Shown here in pieces: positions 55,701 through 62,668 of a stretch of 64,000 bases of DNA (position 1 is the first letter of the stretch; the number at the start of each line of letters is the position of its first letter). Both the position numbers and the translations under genes were made by a program. This DNA comes from Chitinophagales bacterium (lineage in GTDB: Bacteria; Bacteroidota; Bacteroidia; Chitinophagales; Chitinophagaceae), in contig JAFLBK010000004.1 of the NCBI GenBank assembly GCA_017303335.1, positions 434,001-498,000 of the forward strand, given 5' to 3'. The notes beneath the pieces were generated by a model, which was not told where the DNA came from, made no database searches, and saw nothing but the letters and a program-made list of their open reading frames with translations.

Positions 55701-55811
55701 CGCAAGGGTACAGATCTGCCCACCGGCGGTTTCGTTTATATCCTTACGTACAGCGCACCCAATTACCCGGCAGCGCAGGTGGAGAAAGGAAGTTTTATTC
55801 TGATCCGGTAA
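52722..55811 (+). CDS. Large secreted IgGFc-binding-like/PKD protein, T9SS type B cargo
   Basis: The product has 1029 residues with a signal peptide (1-25). Residues 26-480 match the IgGFc-binding-protein N-terminal type of fold (SNKGKEFWLGYGYCW, RAIHIVSDTPIVVYAHTYNG, YYEFLDSTGGDYIEADKPVL). PKD units follow, with WYWDFGDGN near 725 and WAWNFGDGT near 810. The C-terminal 95 residues are the type B sorting domain (VPNAFTPNNDGKNDLFRVLG, RIFDRYGQLVFET, FILIR). It is divergent from the Ycf48-repeat cargo gene with 115 bases between starts. Its first mature residues resemble the fragment at 1-130. An adhesin role is likely. Confidence 0.86.
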   Translation: MKGCIPNRLLLLLLCCTSLFGATAQDKSNKGKEFWLGYGYCWNFTSEAPLNTQELVLYLSAEAPATVTVSIANTSWSQTVNIPANTVDASILIPKTGADDARIFVEGQTNRAIHIVSDTPIVVYAHTYNGMISAATMLMPVETYGFLYYSLNYSQAQSGSSPPLPPINTTQNGPDWYSWFYVIASEDNTRLQITPADTTRNGWLPNQTYTVNLNKGEIYTVMGKLGSGNLDWAASKDMTGSKVVAVQGADGNCHPFALFSGSSGIRLCKNDGGENMQQQVFPTQAWGTRYLTYHTLNNTATDINDPFKNFYRVAVADPTTIVKRNGVPLTGLTRNFYYEFLDSTGGDYIEADKPVLVAQYTPGGNRCYLASQFAYGDPEMFYLSPVEQGKKDVLFYATRKQNIDYNYLNVIVPTAGLGSLRLDGNPFDPVNIKTHPNNPAFSVAVARITGAAAQHRLVCDSTFTATVYGLGFFESYGYNVGTNINNLNNYSAIRNTLNSSGNIDTFTCKNTPVRLFVKLAYPATSIRWRFSQVSGITPNADSVINSPVLLNTESINGRTYYVYSLQQDFTFAAPGTYIIPVSYTAALIPNCNQTEYATVTVVVKQGPKADFTFSSACPNQSITFTGASTTTGFNMAGYLWNFPDGTTQTTVNASKAFPAIGTYNVRYRIYADNGCIGDTNKPVSVGNPVSLSVQASGKACADSLFTFTSSIPANSANPPSWYWDFGDGNNTVISSGNTATHGYAANAGPIQVRHAVGFSTGCGTDTVLYSIPVIHANPVASFSFVADTLCELKPVQFNATLTGISSWAWNFGDGTSTAAPPLTHTFGKPGSYPVTLIVQDVNGCGSQPAVNTVIINPMPDIDAGPDKFFRIGSSVTLDASISNPGNYDFVWTPGTYLNTTTLLNPTALTDRRMTYYITATDKATHCANTDSMVIKPISIVQVPNAFTPNNDGKNDLFRVLGTELVTRFNLRIFDRYGQLVFETNDKGQGWDGKRKGTDLPTGGFVYILTYSAPNYPAAQVEKGSFILIR

Positions 55812-55814
55812 GAA

Positions 55815-55849
55815 GTTACATGGTCTGACGTTCCGTCTGACCATGTAAC
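55815..55849. terminator. Hairpin downstream of the IgGFc-like gene
   Basis: GTTACATGGTC and GACCATGTAAC are perfect arms, with an inner GACG/CGTC pair and a TTC loop. It lies four bases after the stop codon. There is no strong T run, so termination is plausible but not certain. Confidence 0.5.
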
Positions 55850-55921
55850 GCAGAATAAATTCTACAAAACGCAGCGATAAAATTTCGAAATTCGTAATAA
55901 CGATCTGAGCAACCAGCTACC

Positions 55922-56527
55922 ATGCATCCGAAGATACTCATCGCCGACGATCACAGCATGATCCGCAAAGGATTGAAATTGCACATGCAGTTGACCCTCG
56001 GCTATACCGACATTCACGAAGTGGGTACCTGCCACGACCTGATGATGGAGTTGGTGCGGAACAAATACACGCACCTTATCCTCGACATCATTCTTTCGGA
56101 TGGAAGCACACTCGAAGTGATCCCCAATATCCGGCGGGTATACCCCAACCTGCGCATCCTTGTTTTCTCGATGCAGCCGGCCGAGATCTACGGCGAGGCG
56201 CTCAAGCAATACGGTATTCATTATTACATGTCGAAGGCGATCGGTGAAGAAGAGATGGTGCAGGTACTGCAGCAGTTCCTGCACAACGAAGAACCTGTCC
56301 GCCGCCATATCCAGCACCAGGACAATCCCTTTACCGCACTCGCTCCCCGCGAACTGGAGATCCTCCATTATATCCTCAAGGGAATCGGCACCAAGGAGAT
56401 CGCCGATACCCTTAACCTCAAGATGAACACCATCTCCACCATCAAGAACCGCATCTTCGAAAAAACCACGGCGGGTAATATCAAGGAACTGATGGAACTG
56501 GCCACGCTGTACAATGTCAATTATTGA
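55922..56527 (+). CDS. NarL/LuxR-family response regulator
   Basis: The product has 201 residues. The receiver domain (1-120) has D9-D10 in LIADDH, the phosphorylation site D55 in LILDIIL, S83 in LVFSMQ and K105 in MSKAIG. The LuxR-type helix-turn-helix is at about 140-195 (LAPRELEILHYILKGIGTKEIADTLNLKMNTIS). It should bind DNA as a dimer after phosphorylation. The gene precedes a large sensor kinase by 34 bases on the same strand, so the two form a two-component pair. Nearby possible targets are the T9SS cargo genes, though this is only positional inference. Confidence 0.9.
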   Translation: MHPKILIADDHSMIRKGLKLHMQLTLGYTDIHEVGTCHDLMMELVRNKYTHLILDIILSDGSTLEVIPNIRRVYPNLRILVFSMQPAEIYGEALKQYGIHYYMSKAIGEEEMVQVLQQFLHNEEPVRRHIQHQDNPFTALAPRELEILHYILKGIGTKEIADTLNLKMNTISTIKNRIFEKTTAGNIKELMELATLYNVNY

Positions 56528-56561
56528 ACGGGAAAGAGTAACTTGTTGCAGCAAAATACGC

Positions 56562-59500
56562 ATGCTGCGATTCCTGCTTTATACCGCCTGCTTCATCCTG
56601 TCGTGCGCCGCCGCTTATGCCCAGGCGATCCCCGGTACCAACGTACAGCAATACACCACCGACAACGGGCTTCCTTCCAACGGCATCAAGGGACTGCAAT
56701 GGGATGAGAAAACGGAATTCCTCTGGATGTCGACCGAGGCGGGCATCGTACGTTTCAACGGAGTCGACTTCAAGTCCTTCACCAAGGAGAACATGCCCGA
56801 GATCGGATCCGAACGCATGCTCTTCATTGTACGCAACAACTCGGGCAGCATCTATACATCCGACCAGCCGGGCAATGTATTCCTGATCGACAAGAGCCGG
56901 CCCGTATTATGGAAGAAGGCAGCCCCCGCCACCGGTAATACCAACCCGCAGCTCGGCCAGTATTACCTCTTAAGTGTGTCGGATATTTTTTTCAAAAGCC
57001 AGGTAGCCAAGCCCATGCCCCGCCGGTTTACCTCGGGCAACAACCGGGTGGCCGTTATCAATGATACCTCCTGCTTCATCCAGAACGGCACCATGCTCTA
57101 TTATTTTTCCGTTGCGCAGGATACGCCGGTTGCATTACCCGTTCTGGCGAATAACCTGCTCACCCTGTTCATGATAAAGGACCGTTTCTTTATCATGAAC
57201 CTGCAACGAGAACTATTCCTGCTCGACCCGGTAACGGGAACGATCGCCCCGGTTCCCGGAACCGGCAGCGGCATTGCCTTGCTGAAAAAAACCAATAAAG
57301 GCACCATGCTTTCCTGGCAAACAGGCATGGATTACCCGATCTTCATCGAGGAAGAAAAAGCCTGGCAGATCCTTTACGACGGGCGCTCCATCAACGCCAC
57401 CCCGATCAGCAACAACATACCTACCGACGCCTTCATCAAGTCGGTGCAATACAGCGAAAAAAACAACCTGCTTTTCATCGGTACCGAATCGAGAGGGCTC
57501 TTCGTGATCAGCCGCAACCGGGTGCAGTCGAAAAAAAGATCCCGGGCAAATCCCAAGAACCGGAATTCCTATTACTCGCAGGTAGCCCTGCCCGACGGGA
57601 ACATACTCACCAATGAAAGCGACGTCATCGGCGACCGGCCCACCGACGAACGCATGCTGCCCATCAAAGGAAAATTCAATTTCAATGTATCGCTCACCAG
57701 CGGGGGCTCGTTGTGGTATTCGCAGAACAACGCCAGGATCGGGCACAACTGCCTGTACGAGTACAATTATACAACAGGCGCCACCAAAACCTATCCCTCC
57801 ATCATCAACAGCAATATCGTAACGGAACTCGGGGGCCGGATATTCATGGCCGATCTCTATGGCATCGGGCTGCTCGACGCCGATACGCTCCGCTACCTGT
57901 ACCGGTATCCGAAAGAACTGGCTGGTACGGTCACGTTCGACTTCACCCCGCTGAACAACGAGGAACTGGCGGTAGCCACCTGCGCCGGGCTCCTGCGTTA
58001 TCATATCCGCAAGCAACGACTCGATACGATCTTCTCCCAGGAGAATATCTGCGTGCGGAGCATCTGGAAATACAAAGACTATGTATTCTTCGGTACCTAC
58101 GGCGGCGGCTTTTACATATACCGGAACGGATCATTCCGCCGCATGCCCCTCGATAAGAACAAGTACCTGCTCTACCCGCATTGCTTTGTACCCGATGCGG
58201 AAAATTATTGCTGGATCAGTACGAACCGGGGTTTGTTCAAAGCCAGCCTCCCCGAACTGATCGACGCGTATCAAAACAACAGGCCTTCTGTTTATTATCA
58301 TTATTTCGGCAAGAAAGACGGCATGGAGATGACGGAACTCAACGGCGGCTGCACACCCTGCGCACTCCGGCTGAATGACAATACCATTTCATTCCCGACG
58401 ATGGACGGCCTGTTGTGGGTGAAACCGGAAACGGCAAAGCCGGTATTACCCACCGGGGATGTATTCATCGATGAGATACGGGTGAACGGGGAAAAGATCA
58501 ACAGCGATTCGCTCCGGCATAAAAAACTTTCCCCGCAAACCCAGGACATGGTGATTCAACTCGGCTTCCCGGCCTGGTGCAACAAAGAGAATATATATAT
58601 CGATTACCAGCTCAATGATACCGTGAACTGGAAACCGGTGAATACCGGAAGCGAAGCGGTCATACGGCTCAGCAACCTGGGCCCGGGCAGGTACCTGCTG
58701 CGCATCCGCAAACTCAATGGGTTCGGCATCAACAATTACAACTACAAGACCATCGAATTCCGGATCAGTACACCCTGGCACAACCAATGGTGGTTCTATG
58801 CGCTTTGCATGCTGGGCCTGCTGGGCATTACGCAACTCATCTTCCACATCCGCACCCGGCAGTATAAGATCCGCCAGCACAAACTCGAGATGCAGGTAGC
58901 CGAAAAAACACGGGAGCTGAAAGAACAGAATGAAGTGCTCGAGAAAAACGACAGCATCAAAACACGCCTGATCTCCATCATCAGTCACGATATTGTAACG
59001 CCGCTGAAATTTGTAACCGTGGCAGGCAAGAACCTGCTGGACAAACGCAGCATGATGCCCGAAGAGCTGCAACTGGAAACGATCCGGGAGATGACCAATA
59101 CGGCGCAGGAACTGCAACTGCTGAGCACCAATATCCTCAACTGGATCAAATACCAGAACGAGAACCGGAGGCTGGTGAAAGAACCCTTCAACCTGCACGA
59201 GTCGGTGAACCAGGTGATGGGCATACTCAATTCGCTGGCGAAACAAAAGAACCTCGTGCTCGAGAACCGGGTGCCGGAGGCATTACAGGTCTACCAGTAT
59301 TTTGAGCCGTTGAAGATTCTTGTTTACAACCTGCTTACCAATGCCATCAATTTTTCGGAGAAGGGTTCGATACGCGTACTGGCTGAACAGCGGGGCGACC
59401 AGGTGATCCTGTGCGTACAGGACGAAGGCGTGGGCATGACCGCCGACCAGATCAAGAACATCATGGCCGATCAGTTCATCATTTCTTCGGCCAATATCGA

Positions 59501-59651
59501 TAACCGCAAGGGCAACGGCCTGGGTTACCTGATCATCAAAGACCTGGTGAAACTGATGGGCGCCACACTGCATATTGAAAGTGAAAAAAACAAGGGCACA
59601 CAGATCTTTATTCACTTACCCTCGCTAAAACCATCAAGGTCCGAACCATGA
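56562..59651 (+). CDS. Sensor histidine kinase with periplasmic beta-propeller
   Basis: The product is 1029 residues from the ATG at 56562, giving a signal peptide (MLRFLLYTACFILSCAAAYA). Residues 25-650 form repeated propeller blades (IKGLQWDEKTEFLWMSTEAGIVRFNG, YCWISTNRGLFKA); residues 660-735 are a Y_Y_Y-type sandwich. A membrane helix lies near 742-762 (WWFYALCMLGLLGITQLIF), then a coiled coil. The kinase core has the phospho-acceptor H809 in ISHDIVTPL, the N box near 925 (LLTNAINFSEKG), and ATP-lid motifs DEGVGM and GNGLGY. Unlike the hybrid SusR-type regulators with this sensor, it has no receiver or DNA-binding domain and relies on the separate upstream regulator. Confidence 0.88.
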   Translation: MLRFLLYTACFILSCAAAYAQAIPGTNVQQYTTDNGLPSNGIKGLQWDEKTEFLWMSTEAGIVRFNGVDFKSFTKENMPEIGSERMLFIVRNNSGSIYTSDQPGNVFLIDKSRPVLWKKAAPATGNTNPQLGQYYLLSVSDIFFKSQVAKPMPRRFTSGNNRVAVINDTSCFIQNGTMLYYFSVAQDTPVALPVLANNLLTLFMIKDRFFIMNLQRELFLLDPVTGTIAPVPGTGSGIALLKKTNKGTMLSWQTGMDYPIFIEEEKAWQILYDGRSINATPISNNIPTDAFIKSVQYSEKNNLLFIGTESRGLFVISRNRVQSKKRSRANPKNRNSYYSQVALPDGNILTNESDVIGDRPTDERMLPIKGKFNFNVSLTSGGSLWYSQNNARIGHNCLYEYNYTTGATKTYPSIINSNIVTELGGRIFMADLYGIGLLDADTLRYLYRYPKELAGTVTFDFTPLNNEELAVATCAGLLRYHIRKQRLDTIFSQENICVRSIWKYKDYVFFGTYGGGFYIYRNGSFRRMPLDKNKYLLYPHCFVPDAENYCWISTNRGLFKASLPELIDAYQNNRPSVYYHYFGKKDGMEMTELNGGCTPCALRLNDNTISFPTMDGLLWVKPETAKPVLPTGDVFIDEIRVNGEKINSDSLRHKKLSPQTQDMVIQLGFPAWCNKENIYIDYQLNDTVNWKPVNTGSEAVIRLSNLGPGRYLLRIRKLNGFGINNYNYKTIEFRISTPWHNQWWFYALCMLGLLGITQLIFHIRTRQYKIRQHKLEMQVAEKTRELKEQNEVLEKNDSIKTRLISIISHDIVTPLKFVTVAGKNLLDKRSMMPEELQLETIREMTNTAQELQLLSTNILNWIKYQNENRRLVKEPFNLHESVNQVMGILNSLAKQKNLVLENRVPEALQVYQYFEPLKILVYNLLTNAINFSEKGSIRVLAEQRGDQVILCVQDEGVGMTADQIKNIMADQFIISSANIDNRKGNGLGYLIIKDLVKLMGATLHIESEKNKGTQIFIHLPSLKPSRSEP

Positions 59652-59732
59652 ACCATGACCCATGAACTATGAACTATGATCCATGAACTATGAACTATGA
59701 ACTATGATCCATGAACTATGAACCATGAACCA
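59644..59732. repeat. Word repeat of CATGAACTATGAA type
   Basis: About a dozen 7-8-base words (GAACCAT, GACCCAT, GAACTAT, GATCCAT) in tandem, beginning inside the last codons of the histidine kinase gene and filling most of the gap before serA. No gene is present. Confidence 0.85.
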
Positions 59733-59760
59733 ATACCCATAACCCACCCGCTCCGAACAC

Positions 59761-60999
59761 TCAATACAACATCCGCACCTTGATCGTCGCTTTTACCTTC
59801 TTCAGCAATTCCAGGGCGTTCTTACTGATGTTTTTGTCTACGTCGAGCACCACGTAACCGATGGCGTCGTTGGTTTTCAGGTACTGGCCGAGGATGTTGA
59901 TCCGGTTGCGGCTGAGTTGTGTATTGATCTCGGAAAGTACGCCCGGAACGTTGTTGTGGATATGCAGGATGCGGTGCGTTCCCTCCTGCGGCGGCAGGGC
60001 CAGTTCGGGTATGCTGTGCGACCCCGTACTGGTACCGCGTTCGAGGTAATTGAAAAGCTTGGCGCTTACGTCTTCCCCGATATTATGCTGCGCCTCCTGC
60101 GTGCTGCCTCCGATATGCGGGGTAAGCAGTACGTTGCTCAAGCCCTGCAGGGGCGTGAAAAAAGGATCGCCGTTCTTTTCGGGCTCTGCCGGAAATACGT
60201 CGACCGCGGCGCCGCTGATATGCCCGTCGGTGATGGCTTTGCGCAGGGCTTCCAGGTCCACCACCTCGCCCCGTGCATAATTGATGAGAATGCTTCCCTT
60301 GCGGAAATATTTCAGCGTTGTTTTGTTGACCAGGTTCTTCGTGCTCTCCAGTTCGGGTATATGGAGGGTAACGATATCGGCGTTGGACAATACTTCCTTC
60401 AAACTCTTTTTTGATTCGGCATTGCCCAGCGGAAGTTTTGTTTCGATATCGTAAAAGATCACTTTCATGCCGAGGCTTTCGGCCATCACGCTTACCTGCT
60501 TGCCGATATTGCCGTAGCCGATGATGCCCATTGTTTTTCCGCGGAGTTCGTAACTGCCGCTCGCTTCCTTCATCCACACGCCTTCGTGCGCCGCCTTATT
60601 TTTATCGATGATCTTCCGGATCAGCATGATCGAAGCGCCGATCACCAGCTCGGCCACGCTGCGTGTATTGCTGTACGGGGCGTTGAAAACGGCAACGCCG
60701 TTGCGGGTGGCCGCCTTCAGATCCACCTGGTTCACACCGATGCAGAAACAACCGATGGCCTGTAATTTCTCCGCTGCTTCCAGTACTTTTTTGCTGATCT
60801 GTGTTTTGCTGCGGATGCCGAGCAGGTGCACATCCTTCACCGCCGCGATGAGTTCCTGTTCGCTCAGGGCCCCGTTTATTTTTTTCACGTTGCTGTATCC
60901 GGCCGCGTGAAAATGCTTCACCGCCACATCACTGATATTTTCCAGGAAAAGAATGTTGATCTTTTCTTTGGGGTAACTCGTCTTTTTATTTTCAGCCAT
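59761..60999 (-). CDS. serA: D-3-phosphoglycerate dehydrogenase
   Basis: SerA oxidises 3-phosphoglycerate to 3-phosphohydroxypyruvate, the first step of serine synthesis. The product has 412 residues with substrate domain, NAD domain (MGIIGYGNIGKQVSVMAESL) and a C-terminal ACT domain (about 340-412: RILHIHNNVPGVLSEINTQL). The catalytic triad is visible in NYARGEVVD (Arg), VFPAEPEKNGDPF (Glu) and LLTPHIGGST (His). The length and ACT domain match the Escherichia coli type, which is inhibited by serine. A TATATTTG box lies 22 bases before the start. Confidence 0.93.
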   Translation of the reverse strand: MAENKKTSYPKEKINILFLENISDVAVKHFHAAGYSNVKKINGALSEQELIAAVKDVHLLGIRSKTQISKKVLEAAEKLQAIGCFCIGVNQVDLKAATRNGVAVFNAPYSNTRSVAELVIGASIMLIRKIIDKNKAAHEGVWMKEASGSYELRGKTMGIIGYGNIGKQVSVMAESLGMKVIFYDIETKLPLGNAESKKSLKEVLSNADIVTLHIPELESTKNLVNKTTLKYFRKGSILINYARGEVVDLEALRKAITDGHISGAAVDVFPAEPEKNGDPFFTPLQGLSNVLLTPHIGGSTQEAQHNIGEDVSAKLFNYLERGTSTGSHSIPELALPPQEGTHRILHIHNNVPGVLSEINTQLSRNRINILGQYLKTNDAIGYVVLDVDKNISKNALELLKKVKATIKVRMLY

Positions 61000-61021
61000 G
61001 CCGATAAGGATGTATTTTGCG

Positions 61022-61029
61022 CAAATATA
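61022..61029 (-). promoter_or_regulatory. -7 box TATATTTG for serA
   Basis: Exact TAnnTTTG match on the minus strand in the 51-base gap between divergent serA and the serine hydrolase gene, 22 bases from the serA ATG. Confidence 0.5.
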
Positions 61030-61050
61030 TTCTATCTAAAGCTAGATTGA

Positions 61051-62331
61051 ATGCGAACAATATCCCGCTTCATCCTGAACAGCCTGCTGTATGTACCTGC
61101 CTTCTTCCTGTTCGCCTGCAATCCGCGGCAGCAGCAAGCGGCTAAAACGAATAAACCCGCAAGCCTCATCCGCCTGCCCGATCCCCAGCCTGTGCCCGCC
61201 GCAGAAAAAGAACGCATCCGCACAGGGTGCCAGCTTTGGTACGACAGTATCCTCGGCGCCCGCGGCTTCAACGGACAGGTACTCGTTGCCCGCTACGGCA
61301 GCATCGTGTTCGAGAAATATGCCGGCACCCTGCATATCCCCGGCACCGACAGCATCACCGACAGCACATCCCTCCACATCGCTTCCGTATCCAAAACCTT
61401 TACCGCCATGGCGGTGCTGAAACTGGTGGAAGAAGGCCACTGCCGGCTCGATGATGAATTCAGCAAATACTTCCCCCGGTTCAATTACCCGGGCGTTACC
61501 ATCCGCTCCCTGCTTAACCACCGCAGCGGTTTGCCGAACTATACCCATTTCCTGGATAATATGGGTTGGGATAAGAACCGGCCGATCAGCAATGAAGAAT
61601 TGCTCGACTTCCTGGTCGGCCAAAAAGACTCGCTGGCCGATATCGCCCCGCCCAATACCCGCTTCGCGTATTGCAATACCAACTATGCGCTGCTGGCCCT
61701 GCTGATCGAACAGGTATCGGGCCTGCGTTACCCCGAATACCTGCAGCGCAACTTCTTTGAGCCACTGGGGATGAAACATACCTTTGTTTACCAGCCCGCC
61801 GATTCGAACCGGGTGGCCCCGAGTTATAACTGGAAAGGAAAACTGGAACCGCTCAATTATATGGACCGGGTTTACGGCGACAAGAACATCTATACCACCG
61901 TACGTGACCTGCTTACCTGGGACCGTGCGCTTTCGTCGAACCTGCTTTTCGGGGCCGAAACGATCCGGGAAGCCTATACCCCCTACAGCAATGAACGCCC
62001 CGGCATCAAGAACTATGGCCTGGGATGGCGCATGCTCAATTACCCGGATGGGAAACGGATCATCTACCACAACGGCTGGTGGCATGGCAGCAATGCCAGC
62101 TTCATCCGGTTGGTGAACGACTCGGCAACCATCATCGTCATCGGTAATAAATTTACCCGGGCCGTGTATAATGCCCGGGTGCTGGCCGAACTCTTCGGCA
62201 ACTATTTCGGCACCGGCGAGGAAGAGGAATCTGAACAGAATAACCAGGCAACCGCTCCGGGGTCCGACTCGTTGATGAAAAAACCCCCTTCCTCCGCGGT
62301 ACCGGTAACAACAAAGAAGCGGCGCGGGTAG
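61051..62331 (+). CDS. Serine hydrolase lipoprotein (beta-lactamase fold)
   Basis: The product has 426 residues. The lipoprotein signal ends FFLFAC (Cys23). The class C beta-lactamase/DD-peptidase-like domain has all three motifs: S112-V-S-K115, Y207-C-N209, and HNG in IIYHNGWWHGSN. It is likely a periplasmic esterase or peptidase. The C-terminal 40 residues are low-complexity, acidic then basic (GEEEESEQNNQ to TTKKRRG). It is divergent from serA; no terminator is obvious before the SusC leader. The homologue at 14857 has an altered second motif, which this one keeps. Confidence 0.82.
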   Translation: MRTISRFILNSLLYVPAFFLFACNPRQQQAAKTNKPASLIRLPDPQPVPAAEKERIRTGCQLWYDSILGARGFNGQVLVARYGSIVFEKYAGTLHIPGTDSITDSTSLHIASVSKTFTAMAVLKLVEEGHCRLDDEFSKYFPRFNYPGVTIRSLLNHRSGLPNYTHFLDNMGWDKNRPISNEELLDFLVGQKDSLADIAPPNTRFAYCNTNYALLALLIEQVSGLRYPEYLQRNFFEPLGMKHTFVYQPADSNRVAPSYNWKGKLEPLNYMDRVYGDKNIYTTVRDLLTWDRALSSNLLFGAETIREAYTPYSNERPGIKNYGLGWRMLNYPDGKRIIYHNGWWHGSNASFIRLVNDSATIIVIGNKFTRAVYNARVLAELFGNYFGTGEEEESEQNNQATAPGSDSLMKKPPSSAVPVTTKKRRG

Positions 62332-62668
62332 CCTGTGTGTGCGGAATGCTTATGCAGGTTTTTGAGGGTAATGTGCAATATTTTTAGCCGGAATCTGCGC
62401 TTTTTTGCATTTTTAATACTACTTTGAGTGGCAATCAAATTAAAGCTATCTGAGAAATGCAGGTGTACAGGTTATACCCAGGATATTTGTATAACATGAA
62501 CGTACTGTTTCTGTTACCGGCACCCGACACGGATGGTTTTACCGGGTTAAGTCCCGGCCCTGATTCTCCCCCCAGATAAAACCGGATCGGTTCAACAAAC
62601 ATTTCGATCCCCCCTGAAAACAAATCCTGGAAGACCGCCATCATTTACTAAAACCAAAACACGACTAT
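62332..62668 (+). promoter_or_regulatory. Leader region of the SusC gene with nested hairpin
   Basis: 337 bases without a gene. A weak promoter-like TACTTTG lies near 62420. At 62535-62583 GGTTTTA and TAAAACC enclose an inner CCGGG-TTAAGT-CCCGG hairpin, so the leader RNA is probably structured. SusC/SusD operons in Bacteroidota are often controlled through long leaders or antisense RNAs; that this one is so is inference. Confidence 0.4.
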
